From the NCBI GenBank assembly GCA_964590255.1, contig CAZPYA010000007.1, positions 21,506 to 85,505 of the forward strand: a stretch of 64,000 bases of DNA. Reading direction: 5' to 3'. The notes under the pieces were generated by a model. That model was not told the origin of the DNA. It saw only the letters and a program-made list of their open reading frames with translations, and did no database searches. The translations under genes and the position numbers were made by a program. Source of the stretch: JAKIYB01 sp964590255. Lineage in GTDB: Bacteria > Armatimonadota > Hebobacteria > CAIYQO01. Position 1 is the first letter of the stretch, and each line of letters begins with the position of its first letter. Positions 45,679 through 55,887 of the stretch are shown here, piece by piece.

Positions 45679-45711
45679 GCCGCGACCTCACGCTCCGCGT
45701 GGAGCGGTGCT

Positions 45712-47193
45712 TCAGGCCTGTGCGTCGTCCGTGTCCTCGGCGGCGGCGGTATCGTCCGCGGCTACTTCGGCAACGACGTCGTCCGCGGCCACCTCTTCGG
45801 TCGCCACTTCTTCAGTCGCCATTTCTTCAGTCACCACTTCTTCGGTGGCCACCTCTTCGGTCGCCACTTCTTCGGTGGCCACTTCGGTTTCGGTGGCCAC
45901 TTCTTCGGCGACTTCATCGACAGCGGTTTCGATCGGCGCGGCATCGAACTCGTCTTCGTCCACCTGTTCGGTGAAGACGTTGCCGAGCATCTCGCCGATG
46001 GTCATCGTGCCGGCCGGGGCGCGCTGTTGCACGTAGCTCTCGTCGCCTTCTTCCCGCTCGGGCTGGGTGGCCTGGCGGAGACTGAGAGTCATGCGACGCT
46101 CGCCCGGACGGATATTGACGATTTTGACCATCGCCTTCTGATTCGAGGAGACGATTTCTTCCGGCTTGTTGATGCGCCGTTCGGCCATCTCGCTGAGCGG
46201 GATGATGCCTTCGATGCCATGATCGAGCGCGACAAACGCGCCGAACGGCACGAGGCGCGTGATCAGGCCTTCCACCTCGTCACCGACCTGATAGAACTGG
46301 TCGATGTGCTGCCAGGGATCCGGCAGGATCTGCTTGAGCCCGAGGGAAATCTTCTCCTGCTCGGGATCATATTTCAACACCATGACATCGATTTTCTGAC
46401 CGGGCTTGACGATGTCCGACGGATGGCCGACGCGGCCCCAGGACATCTCGGTCACGTGGAGCAGGCCGTCAATGCCGCCCAGGTCCACAAACGCGCCATA
46501 ATCGGTGACGCGGCGCACGATGCCACGGCGAACCTGTCCCTCTTCCAGGGTGGCGATAGTCTGCACGCGGCGTGCCGTGCGCTCCTCTTCCACCGCTTTC
46601 TTCTGGGACACCACCACGCGCTTGCGGTGGCGGTCCACCTCAATCACCTTCAGGGTGATGGACTGGCCGACGAAGCGGTCCAGCGCGTGGACATTTTTGG
46701 TGACCACGTGGGAGGCGGGCAGGAAGCCGCGCACGCCCAAGTCCACCACCAGGCCGCCTTTGACGCGGTCGATGACCATCGCGGAGAGCGTCTCGTTCTC
46801 CTCGAACGCCTGGATAAGGTGGGTCCACGCCTTCTCGTAATCGGCTTTCTTTTTGGACAGGACGATGTTCCCGTCCCGCGCGCCATTGTCCATGACGTAG
46901 ACGGCGATCTCGTCGCCCACGTTCAACGGCTCATCTTTACGCGATCCCAACTCTTCGGGGGGGATGTGGCCTTCCGACTTGGCGCCGACATTGACGAGCG
47001 CGCCGTGTTCATCGATGCGCTCGATCGTGCCCATCACGATCGACCCCGGCTTGAGCCCGCGGAATCCCGCTTCTTCCTGCTCAAGCAACTGTTCCATACT
47101 CAGGAAGCCGCTGTCGACATCCTGAGCTTCGGCAGTGTCGCGCGCCTCGTCGACGCCGGACTGCACTGTACCGTCCCGTTCTACCATAGTCAT
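45712..47193 (-). CDS. rpsA: 30S ribosomal protein S1 (four S1 domains, repetitive acidic tail)
   Basis: 493 residues with four S1 RNA-binding domains: GSIVMGTIERIDEHGALVNV, LSAMVIDRVKGGLVVDLG, EGQVRRGIVRRVTDYGAFVDLG (the best-conserved third) and VEGLITRLVPFGAFVALDHG. S1 helps mRNA unwinding and start-site choice. The C-terminus is a Glu/Val/Ala/Thr-rich tail of 5-residue repeats (TEEVA). Start: ATG at 47193 with GAGAGGG just upstream; the ATG at 47187 is also possible. It is preceded by a long leader and a consensus promoter. Confidence 0.95.
   Translation of the reverse strand: MTMVERDGTVQSGVDEARDTAEAQDVDSGFLSMEQLLEQEEAGFRGLKPGSIVMGTIERIDEHGALVNVGAKSEGHIPPEELGSRKDEPLNVGDEIAVYVMDNGARDGNIVLSKKKADYEKAWTHLIQAFEENETLSAMVIDRVKGGLVVDLGVRGFLPASHVVTKNVHALDRFVGQSITLKVIEVDRHRKRVVVSQKKAVEEERTARRVQTIATLEEGQVRRGIVRRVTDYGAFVDLGGIDGLLHVTEMSWGRVGHPSDIVKPGQKIDVMVLKYDPEQEKISLGLKQILPDPWQHIDQFYQVGDEVEGLITRLVPFGAFVALDHGIEGIIPLSEMAERRINKPEEIVSSNQKAMVKIVNIRPGERRMTLSLRQATQPEREEGDESYVQQRAPAGTMTIGEMLGNVFTEQVDEDEFDAAPIETAVDEVAEEVATETEVATEEVATEEVATEEVVTEEMATEEVATEEVAADDVVAEVAADDTAAAEDTDDAQA
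45788..45910 (-). repeat. 15-bp tandem repeats coding for the rpsA tail
   Basis: Six consecutive 15-nt units (45788-45877) plus degenerate copies to 45910. On the minus strand each encodes a pentapeptide of the form (V/M)ATEE. Exact 15-nt phasing means changes in copy number keep frame. Confidence 0.88.
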
Positions 47194-47464
47194 ATACCCT
47201 CTCACAGTCGAATTTTGTGCGGAGCGCCACTCCGCCCTGACCAGTCCGTCCGTCCCGGAGCAGGCGCGACCAGTCAAGATCGCTACCCCGGACAGTAAAG
47301 ACGCCCCAGGCCCTTATCGGTGCCCGCAAGCGCCTTCCCGATATCGACGATGCCGGAAACATTCCTTCTTTGGCGGTGTAATTTTACTCATTTTCGCCGC
47401 CATTGGCAAGTCTTTTCGCGGGAAATGTCCGGGATTCACCACCCACAGTCCGGTTGCCGCAAGG

Positions 47465-47530
47465 CGTCACCTTACCCCCGACCTGCCCCCGACTTCGCGG
47501 CAAAGTGAAAAAACCGGGGGTAAGGTGGCG
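47465..47530. repeat. Long inverted repeat in the rpsA leader (REP-like)
   Basis: Arms 47465-47480 and 47515-47530: 13 bp perfect (CACCTTACCCCCG type), extended to 16 bp with one wobble, around a 34-nt loop. The arm contains GGGGTAAGGTGAC, related to arms of the other three long hairpins in the window (56737-56823, 56849-56971, 63108-63191). Confidence 0.75.
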
Positions 47531-47687
47531 GATGATCGGGGTGTCCGTAAGAGGAATCGCGCATGACACGCGCTTCACCCGCTGAAAACATCGTCCGGTG
47601 TATGCCTCATTCGGCCCGTCATACACCCCATCGAGGGGTGTGCGTTGGAAAGGTCGACGGGGGCACCGGCGCACCCAGGTAAGCGGG

Positions 47688-47716
47688 AGTATAGCATATT
47701 ACTCGCATTTTGTCAA
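47688..47716 (-). promoter_or_regulatory. Consensus promoter of rpsA-coaE
   Basis: Minus strand TTGACA (47716-47711), 17-bp spacer, TATACT (47693-47688). A perfect 12-bp palindrome, TTGCTATAGCAA, lies at 47725-47736, 9 bp upstream of the -35, where a regulator could bind. Confidence 0.9.
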
Positions 47717-47805
47717 GCGCATGTTTGCTATAGCAATTGCGAGTCACGGCGACGTATCAGGTAGAAACCTCGGGGACAGTGGTGATTCCGGCGCGGAAAT
47801 GCCGT

Positions 47806-48318
47806 CTACGCCGACACCGGCTCGGTGGCATCCGCCATCTCGATCTCCAGCAGCACCACGGCGCCGACTTTGCGGGTGCTGATGAGGAAATGCACCTCGG
47901 TGGATGCCTCGATGGTGCCCATGCAGAGGCTGGCGGGCACGCGATAACGGCTTTCACCGGTGCGATGGGTTTCCATCACCGAGTGGCGAATGGTGCAGCC
48001 GGTGCAGTGCACGGTTTTCCCGCAGCCTTCGGGCAGGCGCGCGTATTTACACTCGAAGACATCGCCACCTTTGTGGCCCATGATCTGTTCCAGCGATTTG
48101 CCGACCATGCGCTGGGCGATAGCATTCGCGCCGACGAGCAGGCCGTCGGCGTTCACCTGCGCCACCGGCAGCGCGTCGAGGTAGTGCTCCAGCGGCACGC
48201 CGGCCTGAAACTCGATGTTGCTCCAGCAATCCTGGCAAATGGTATGGGTGAGGCCATCGAGAGGCTCATCGGACGTTTCGCCCAGAACAGTATTGCACCA
48301 TGCGCAGATGCGGATCAT
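47806..48318 (-). CDS. Small PAS-like sensor protein with N-terminal CxxC zinc-ribbon-like motif
   Basis: 170 residues from the ATG at 48318 (AAGGGGGA upstream). Residues 1-35 carry CAWC and CQDC, a possible zinc ribbon. The rest (LDALPVAQVNADGLLVGANA, then RMVGKSLEQIMGHKGGDVFECKYA, CGKTVHCTGCTIRHSV) matches the PAS-like fold seen in small sensor proteins, with an unusual Cys-rich insert that could bind a metal or cofactor. No kinase or output domain is attached; it may be a stand-alone signalling or regulatory subunit. Confidence 0.72.
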   Translation of the reverse strand: MIRICAWCNTVLGETSDEPLDGLTHTICQDCWSNIEFQAGVPLEHYLDALPVAQVNADGLLVGANAIAQRMVGKSLEQIMGHKGGDVFECKYARLPEGCGKTVHCTGCTIRHSVMETHRTGESRYRVPASLCMGTIEASTEVHFLISTRKVGAVVLLEIEMADATEPVSA

Positions 48319-48523
48319 AAGCCGTGTATCCCCCTTTGATACCGTTATTATATCCGTATCACGGCAGAAACGATCGGTAAACACGCATGCCTTGATAACT
48401 TTTATATATTTTTGTTGCCTGATAATACTTATTGAATAGTCACTGATCTGCTGTCAGTCATCGGCGGGGTTGCGCTTCGCTTGCCGGCCTTCCAAACTGC
48501 GCTGTCATCAAGCTAACCCTTCG

Positions 48524-51292
48524 TTACTCTCCCATCTCCGGCGTCACCGGCAGCGCCTCCAGCACCGGGGTGACGTCGCGCCAGTTGGGGCCGACTTTCA
48601 CCTCGATGGCCAGCGGCACGACGAGGGGATAGGCGTCCTGCATCGCCGCGCTGACGATCTCGCGAAGGGCGTCCACCTCGTCGGGCGGCGTTTCCAGCAC
48701 CACTTCGTCGTGTACCTGCAGCAGCAGCCGGGCGCGCAGGTCGGGGCGGGCGCGCAGGGCGTCGACCAGCTTCAACATCGCCAGTTTCATAATGTCGGCG
48801 GCGGTGCCCTGAATGGGGGTGTTGATGGCGGTGCGCTCGGCGGCCTGGCGCAGGTTCGGGTTGCCGGCTTGCAGGTCGGGGATGGGGCGCCGGCGGCCGA
48901 GCAGCGTGGTGACGGCTCCCGTCTCTCGCGCCTCCGCGACGACCCGCTTCATGTAGTCGGCCACGCCCGGAAAACGGGTGAGGTAGGTGTTCATCAACTC
49001 CGCCGCCATCTCGCGCGGGCAGCCGATCTGCCCGGCCAGCCCGAAGGCGGTGGTGCCGTAGGGGATAGAGAAGTTGACGATCTTCGCCATGCGGCGCATG
49101 TCGCGGGTGACGGCGTCCGCGCCCACGCCGAAGACGCGCATGGCAGTGGCGGTGTGCAGGTCCTCGCCGCGGCGGAACACCTCGATGAGCGCCTCGTCGC
49201 CGGTGATGTGCGCCAGCACGCGCAGCTCGATCTGCGAATAGTCCGCCGCCAGCAGTACCCAACCCGGTTCGCCGGGGATGAAGGCGCCGCGAATCTCGCG
49301 CCCCTCCGACGTGCGGATGGGGATGTTCTGCAGGTTCGGGTCGCTGCTGCTCAAGCGGCCGGTGGCGGTCACCGCCTGGTTGAAGTGGGTATGCACCCGG
49401 CCGTCGCGAGGGTTGATGAGCCGCGGCAAGGCGTCCACGTAGGTGGATTTCAGCTTCGTCAGCTCGCGATACAAGAGGATTTTCTGCACGATTTCGTGTC
49501 GGTCGGCGAGGCCGGCCAGCGTGTCGGCGTCGGTGGAGTACCCGGTCTTCGTCTTGCGGCCCTTGGGCAGATTCAGCTTCTCGAAGAGAATGACTTGCAA
49601 CTGCTTCGGCGAGTTGATGGTGAAGGTCTCGCCGGCAAGCTGGTAGATGTCTTTCTCGACATCGGCGATCTGCTTGCCGAGTTCGGCGGAAAGGTCGTCC
49701 AGCTTCCGGCAGTCGATGGCGAGGCCCAACCACTGCATCTCCGCGAGGATGCCCACCAGCGGCATCTCCAGGTCGCGGAAAAGCGGCATCAGCTCGTATT
49801 CGGCCAACGCGGTACGCAGCGGCGTCTCCAACCGGCGGATGAGCTGGGCGGCGGCGCCGGCGGCCTCGGGCAGCGCGGCATCCGACTTCCGCCACAACGC
49901 GCCCAGGTCGGGCATTTCCACATGGGCGTGCAGCAGGTCCAGCGCGAGGTCGGCCAACGCGTGGCGGTTGNNNNNNNNNNGGTTGGTGGGGTCGACCAGG
50001 TAGCCGGCGATGAGCGTGTCAAAGCTGATGCCGCGCAGCGCCACCCCCGCGCCGCGCAGCCACAGCGCCAGCGCCTTCAAATCGTGCCCGACGATTTTCA
50101 CGCGCGGGTCTTCAAAGACCGGCGCGAGCGCCTGCAGCCGGTCGAGATGCGCCACCTGCGCGGGCAGCTCTTCGGCGAACAGGTTGCCCTGAGCGGGCGG
50201 CGGACCGAGCAGCGGCACGTAGATGGACAGGTCGTTGCCGGCGAAGAGCGCCAGGCCGGCGAGTTGCCCGCGCAGCGGGTCGCCGTCCTCGCCCACCGGT
50301 ACCACGGCGACACTATCGTCGATCTCCGCCGCCAGTTTCTTCAACTCGGCGACGGACTCCACCACGCGGGTGGCGACGGCGAGGACGGTTTCCGTCGTCT
50401 CCGCCGCCGCGGGGGCGGCAGGCGCGGTGACGGCCAGCCGGCCGATGAGGCTGCGGAAATCGAAGTGACGGAAGAGCTCCAGCAGCCGCTCCTGGTCCCA
50501 GGCCTGCACGCGGCAGCACTCCCAGGTGAAGTCCTCCAGCGGCACGTCGAGATGGATAGTGGCCAGGTGCTTGGACTGCCGCGCCTGGTCGGCGTAGGCG
50601 ACCAGCGACGCGCCGGTCTTCCCGGGCACCTCACCGGCGTGGTCGAGCAGGTTCTCCAGCGTCTGGTACTGCTGCAGCAGCTTCGCCGCGGTCTTTTCGC
50701 CGATGCCGGGCACGCCGGGGATGTTGTCGGAGGCGTCACCGGTGAGCGCTTTCATGTCGGGAATCTGTGCCGGGGTGACGCCGTAGCGTTCCACCACCGC
50801 TGCCGGATCGTATTCCACCGTCTCGGTGATGCCCTTTTTGTTCGCGAGCACGTGTACGGCGTCGTCGACGAGTTGCAAGGCGTCACGATCCGAGGTGACG
50901 ATGAGCGCCTCCCATCCCTCCGCCTCCGCGCGGCGGGCGAGAGTGCCGATGACGTCATCAGCTTCGAACCCTTCGACGCCGAGGATGGGGATGCGCATCG
51001 CTTCCAGCACCTCGCGGGTCATCGGCACCTGCGGGCGCATGTCGTCAGGCATCGGCTTGCGGTGGGCTTTGTAGTCCTCGAATGCCTCGTGGCGGAAGGT
51101 GGCGGCGGGCATGTCGAAGGCCACGGCGACATAGTCCGGCTTCACCTTGTCGAGGAGCATGATCACCATCATGGTGAAGCCGTATACGGCGTTCGTCACC
51201 TCACCCGACTTATTGGTGAGCGGCGGCAGCGCGAAGAACGCGCGATAGAGCAGGCTGAAGGCATCGATAATGGCGACTTTTGGTTTTGGCAT
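48524..51292 (-). CDS. polA: DNA polymerase I (5' nuclease + polymerase, proofreading site degenerate)
   Basis: About 922 residues from the ATG at 51292 (AGGA RBS). N-terminal 5'-3' exonuclease/flap domain (KVAIIDAFSLLYRAFFALPPLT; EADDVIGTLARRAE), a central 3'-5' exonuclease fold, and a full polymerase domain (TGRLSSSDPNLQNIPIRT, LAADYSQIELRVLAHI, O-helix RRMAKIVNFSIPYG, VHDEVV). The exonuclease motifs are degraded: no DxE at motif I, GHDLKALALWL lacks the Asp of motif II, and the YxxxD of motif III is missing, as in other non-proofreading Pol I. Ten Ns interrupt the gene at 49971-49980, but the frame continues across them. Confidence 0.96.
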   Translation of the reverse strand: MPKPKVAIIDAFSLLYRAFFALPPLTNKSGEVTNAVYGFTMMVIMLLDKVKPDYVAVAFDMPAATFRHEAFEDYKAHRKPMPDDMRPQVPMTREVLEAMRIPILGVEGFEADDVIGTLARRAEAEGWEALIVTSDRDALQLVDDAVHVLANKKGITETVEYDPAAVVERYGVTPAQIPDMKALTGDASDNIPGVPGIGEKTAAKLLQQYQTLENLLDHAGEVPGKTGASLVAYADQARQSKHLATIHLDVPLEDFTWECCRVQAWDQERLLELFRHFDFRSLIGRLAVTAPAAPAAAETTETVLAVATRVVESVAELKKLAAEIDDSVAVVPVGEDGDPLRGQLAGLALFAGNDLSIYVPLLGPPPAQGNLFAEELPAQVAHLDRLQALAPVFEDPRVKIVGHDLKALALWLRGAGVALRGISFDTLIAGYLVDPTNXXXXNRHALADLALDLLHAHVEMPDLGALWRKSDAALPEAAGAAAQLIRRLETPLRTALAEYELMPLFRDLEMPLVGILAEMQWLGLAIDCRKLDDLSAELGKQIADVEKDIYQLAGETFTINSPKQLQVILFEKLNLPKGRKTKTGYSTDADTLAGLADRHEIVQKILLYRELTKLKSTYVDALPRLINPRDGRVHTHFNQAVTATGRLSSSDPNLQNIPIRTSEGREIRGAFIPGEPGWVLLAADYSQIELRVLAHITGDEALIEVFRRGEDLHTATAMRVFGVGADAVTRDMRRMAKIVNFSIPYGTTAFGLAGQIGCPREMAAELMNTYLTRFPGVADYMKRVVAEARETGAVTTLLGRRRPIPDLQAGNPNLRQAAERTAINTPIQGTAADIMKLAMLKLVDALRARPDLRARLLLQVHDEVVLETPPDEVDALREIVSAAMQDAYPLVVPLAIEVKVGPNWRDVTPVLEALPVTPEMGE
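49971..49980. other. Assembly gap (10 N) inside polA
   Basis: Ten undefined bases. The surrounding frame fits a four-codon gap, but the real missing length is unknown because a fixed run of Ns is a common scaffolding placeholder. Confidence 0.99.
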
Positions 51293-51336
51293 ACCGCGTC
51301 CTAACGAAGGGTTGTTTGGCCGTATTTTACCATACA

Positions 51337-54273
51337 TCACTGCCGCGCGGCGACGAACGACACCGGACCGAGCCCATACGGGTGCAGCCGCGGTCGGCCC
51401 TGCGCATCGCGGGGAAAGAACCAGGTGTTGGAGCGGCTGCTGACGACGGTGAGTTCGATGACATTCTCCCCCGGCACGCACGGCAGCATGGCGGTGAAGG
51501 GTGGCCACATCAGCGGGGTTTGCGTGACGCCGTTGACGGCCACGCGCACCAGCACGGCATCGGGATGATCGAGCGTCAGCAGCACCGGGCCGTCAGCAGC
51601 GAGCGTGGCGCGGTAAGTCATGGCGCCGGAGTAATACGGGTAGCCCTGTTCCGGCCATGGCGCGCCGGTGATGACGGCGGGTTCGGGTATCAGCGCGTCG
51701 TCGCGCACGGCGAAATCACCGATGAGACACGTCGGACAGAACTCGGTCATGCGGTCGTAGCGGGCGGTGAAATCCACGGTGTTCTCCCCCACCCCGATGG
51801 TGACCGGCACGGTGCGCAGGGCGCGATCCCAGTGCCAGGCGTCGCCGTCGAGGCTGACGGCGACGCCGTTGACGGACAGCGTTTCAGGGGCGATGCCGTC
51901 GAAGACGAGGGCGGTAGAGGTCGAGGCAATCTCGCTGGTGAAGCGATAGCGGAAGGCTACCTTCCCCCCGGCGCCGGTGTAGCGGTCGTCGCGGGCCAGC
52001 GTCCACGGCTGGTAGCGCTCCACGCCGGTCAGGCCAAAATGGGCGTTCAGCCGGGTGACGGCCTCCGCGGTCGACAGCGCCGGCCACGCCTCGCCAGCGA
52101 CGGTGACGGCCACCTGGTCGAGTACCAGCACATTCTCTTCACTGCGGGTGAAGGCCCATTCGGTCGGCGCGGCGATGGGGTCGCCTTCAGAAACGGTCAC
52201 CGCCGCGGGGGCATCGGCGTCCGTCACCAGCAGCAGTGAGCCATTGGCCGGGAGGGAAAAGCTGTATGCATCACCAGTGAAGGCAATACGCGCGCGGGAG
52301 CCATCGACCGCATCCCACCGCGCCAGCGCCGGCGGCGGGCCATCCAGCCAGGTGAGCACGAAGTCAGCGGCGCGGTCGTCGTCGGTGTTGGCGATGAAGA
52401 AGATGTCGACGTCGACGTCGCGGCGGTGCTGCAGGTAGGCATGCGGCACCGGGCGGCCATCCGGCGCACGCAGGCTGAAGCGGCGCGAGAGAATGGTATC
52501 CAGCGTCTGCACCAGCACGTCCGGGTCGTCGGGCAGGCGTTGCGCGGGCAATGCCCGCCAGGCATCAGTCGCTTCGCCGTCAAACTCGGCGGAGAGATCG
52601 CCGATGACGAGTAGCGTGCCGCCGCGCGCCTGAAAATCGCGCAGCAGGTGGAAGGTGCCTGGTCGCCAGCTTCGCGCCGGCGGCACGACGACCACGGGAT
52701 AGGCCATCTCGCCGACGCGCAGGACGCCGTCCTCAACGCTGCCGAGGTCGGCGAGATATCCCTCATCACCGACATCGCAGCCAAAACCGCCGATTAAGAT
52801 CGTATCAACAATTCGGAAAAATGACGCGAATTGGGCGTCAACCGCGTCGGTTTCTTCAGGGAGGATCAGCCCGTCGGCGCCCATCACCCCCAGGCGGTGC
52901 GCCGCGCCAGCGTCCTCGATGGGGTGCAGCAGCAACACGGGCGCCTCCGCCACGCCGCGGGTGAGGACGGCCATGAGGCGGGTGAAGTAGTCATTCACCG
53001 CAGGCAAATCGGCGAAATACGCCTGCTGGTAGTTGAAATTCGGCGGGAAGTCGCGCTTGCGCCGACCCCACGCGCCATGCCAGCAGTGGTGCGGGCAGAA
53101 GACGGTGACGCCGTGTACCAGGTTGTAGTCGCCGATGGCCTTCAAGTCGGCGAAGGTGGCGGTCTCGCCTTGCGCCCCAAATATCTCGCATAGGACGCCC
53201 GGCCGCCCGAGCTGCCGCGCGGCGGAGGCGGCCTGGCGGATGCTGAGCAGGTGCGGGTGGTTGCCGCGCTCGATCTGGTCGATGCCCGGCATGCTCATGG
53301 CGCGGTAGTGCGTCATGATACCGCCGTGGTGCGCGTGGAGCTGGGAGAGGAAGTCCTCCTCGAAAAGGTAGTGTCCGGTGAAGCGCAGCCCGTGGGCGGC
53401 GCACCACTCGCCGATCGGCCGGGTAAAGGCATCGTAGAACTGCCGCAGCACCAGGCGGTTCAGCCGGATGCGCTTCGCGCGCCCCCCCGGGCCGTCGAAA
53501 TGCCAGTACGGGATATCCGCCCAGAAATCGCCGCCGCACTCCTCACGGTAGCGCGCCGGCAGGCCGTCGTACCACGGGAAGCCGTTCGGCATCGCGTAAC
53601 AAAGCTGATGGACGGACGGCTCGTCGGTGAAGATGCCGGGGATGCGCCCGCCGAAATCCGCCCCCGCCGCTCGCGCATATGCCTCGTGGGTGAGGCGCAG
53701 AAAGTGGGCCGTCGCCTCGGGGTGCAGCGTGTTCAGCACCGAGCGGTCGCCCCAGCAGCCGAAATTCGCCGGGGCGTAAACGCGGCGGAAGCAGAGGCGC
53801 TCGCCATCCACTTCGTCCAGCGCCTCTACCGGAATCTGCTCGAACTCCCGCAGCACCGCCCCATCGCGCGCGATGCGGTACGCGGCGAGGATGGCGGTGT
53901 CCGGCTGTACGGCCACGCGCTCCCCCGGCCGCAGCAATTCCGCGTGCAGTCCGGTGGAGCGATACTCGTCGCGCATCGCCGTCACCTGCCCGGCGACGCT
54001 GCCGCTGGGCCAGCAGTCCTCGTCATACAGCCACAGGTAACCGTCGTCCGCTTTCGCGGCCTCCAGCGCCGCCTGAAACGCCGCGAACCACTCCGTCCCC
54101 AGGTATTCGCTGATCAACCCCATGCGCGCGTGAAAAAACGCCCCGGAATAGCCGGCATCGAGGAACGCGCGGAACTGCCGCGCCGCCTCCTCCGGCATCA
54201 ACCGGTCGTTGATGCCCCAGAAGGGCGCCGGGCGCAGGTGGCGCGGCGGGGTGCGGAAGGTCTGGTAGTCCAT
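51337..54273 (-). CDS. Large glycoside hydrolase, GH106-like (alpha-L-rhamnosidase-type)
   Basis: 978 residues without signal peptide. The N-terminal ~400 residues match the TIM-barrel start of GH106-type enzymes: RPAPFWGINDRLMPEEAARQ, AGYSGAFFHARMGL, WLYDEDCWPSG, and FTDEPS with acidic residues in positions expected for catalysis. A middle Rossmann-like domain (GGTLLVIGDLSAEFDG) and C-terminal beta-sandwich (jelly-roll) domains follow, as in the family. Likely role: removal of rhamnose or a related sugar from polysaccharide, intracellular here. RBS is weak (GAGATCGAAG before the ATG). It follows moxR with a 118-nt gap. Confidence 0.75.
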   Translation of the reverse strand: MDYQTFRTPPRHLRPAPFWGINDRLMPEEAARQFRAFLDAGYSGAFFHARMGLISEYLGTEWFAAFQAALEAAKADDGYLWLYDEDCWPSGSVAGQVTAMRDEYRSTGLHAELLRPGERVAVQPDTAILAAYRIARDGAVLREFEQIPVEALDEVDGERLCFRRVYAPANFGCWGDRSVLNTLHPEATAHFLRLTHEAYARAAGADFGGRIPGIFTDEPSVHQLCYAMPNGFPWYDGLPARYREECGGDFWADIPYWHFDGPGGRAKRIRLNRLVLRQFYDAFTRPIGEWCAAHGLRFTGHYLFEEDFLSQLHAHHGGIMTHYRAMSMPGIDQIERGNHPHLLSIRQAASAARQLGRPGVLCEIFGAQGETATFADLKAIGDYNLVHGVTVFCPHHCWHGAWGRRKRDFPPNFNYQQAYFADLPAVNDYFTRLMAVLTRGVAEAPVLLLHPIEDAGAAHRLGVMGADGLILPEETDAVDAQFASFFRIVDTILIGGFGCDVGDEGYLADLGSVEDGVLRVGEMAYPVVVVPPARSWRPGTFHLLRDFQARGGTLLVIGDLSAEFDGEATDAWRALPAQRLPDDPDVLVQTLDTILSRRFSLRAPDGRPVPHAYLQHRRDVDVDIFFIANTDDDRAADFVLTWLDGPPPALARWDAVDGSRARIAFTGDAYSFSLPANGSLLLVTDADAPAAVTVSEGDPIAAPTEWAFTRSEENVLVLDQVAVTVAGEAWPALSTAEAVTRLNAHFGLTGVERYQPWTLARDDRYTGAGGKVAFRYRFTSEIASTSTALVFDGIAPETLSVNGVAVSLDGDAWHWDRALRTVPVTIGVGENTVDFTARYDRMTEFCPTCLIGDFAVRDDALIPEPAVITGAPWPEQGYPYYSGAMTYRATLAADGPVLLTLDHPDAVLVRVAVNGVTQTPLMWPPFTAMLPCVPGENVIELTVVSSRSNTWFFPRDAQGRPRLHPYGLGPVSFVAARQ

Positions 54274-54391
54274 GTCTTCGATCTCAACTCAGCGAATATT
54301 TTCAGCGTCTCAGTCGCGCCGCGAGGCACGTCGGTTGTTGCACCCGGATTGCACAAATCGAAAACTGCTGTGCGCCCTGGTCTGCGACCGT

Positions 54392-55399
<1,008 letters not shown>

Positions 55400-55557
55400 C
55401 CGTTACTCCTTCCCGAATACGATCCTGCCACTGTATTCGTTTTTTTTCGCGTTATTCCTTTCCCGCTGGCGGGATTCCTCGCACATGCCGGAGCCTTTCC
55501 CCCTCTGGCCTCATCGCCCCGGATCGGGTATACTATACGGCGATTCGGAGAGCCTGC

Positions 55558-55887
55558 ATGATGACGCCTGATCAGGAGACAGCCTGCCTTGAGTTGATTA
55601 CCCACGCCGGCATGGGTCGGTCGGAAGCCTTTGCCGCCCTGCGCGCGGCGAAGGCGGGGAATTTCGCGGCCGCCGCGGCGCATATGGCCGAGGCGGAGCG
55701 CGCGCTGGGGGCGGCGCACACCGCGCAGACGAAGCTGCTGGCGGGCGAGGCGCAGGGCGTGGGGATGACCCCCAGCCTGCTGCTGGTACACGCGCAGGAC
55801 CAGTTGATGACCGCCATCGCCGAACGGACGCTCATCGCCGAATTCATCGAACTGTATCGCCGCCTGGAGACACCGCATGCCTGCTGA
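55558..55887 (+). CDS. PTS lactose/cellobiose (chitobiose)-type EIIA
   Basis: 109 residues. Small helical phosphocarrier of the sugar phosphotransferase system, taking phosphate from HPr and passing it to a IIB. The active-site histidine is in SLLLVHAQDQLM, and it is H78, with D81 at the position that helps metal binding in the trimer. The N-terminus LELITHAGMGRSEAFAALRA fits CelC/ChbA. GGAG lies 7 nt before the ATG at 55558 (another ATG follows directly); a TATACT at 55529-55534 may be its -10. No IIB or IIC gene is present in the window. It overlaps chbG by 11 nt. Confidence 0.88.
   Translation: MMTPDQETACLELITHAGMGRSEAFAALRAAKAGNFAAAAAHMAEAERALGAAHTAQTKLLAGEAQGVGMTPSLLLVHAQDQLMTAIAERTLIAEFIELYRRLETPHAC

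Larger units (their letters stand above)
47194..47805. other. 612-nt intergenic region: rpsA leader and promoter
   Basis: No convincing gene lies here. It holds, on the minus strand, the rpsA promoter (47688-47716), a ~490-nt transcribed leader, a 7-bp ACACCCC/GGGGTGT hairpin at 47624-47642 near the RNA 5' end, and the large inverted repeat at 47465-47530. The few short open frames overlap this structure and have neither RBS nor family resemblance. Confidence 0.7.

Noticed and set aside
48338..48361. GATAC/GTATC inverted repeat around a TATAAT upstream of the PAS-like gene as operator
   Set aside because: Arms are only 5 bp and no matching -35 is found at 16-18 bp, so promoter and operator remain unproven.
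48470..51304. 944-codon plus-strand frame opposite polA
   Set aside because: It mirrors a clear polA on the other strand and has no domain features; it even reads through the N gap.
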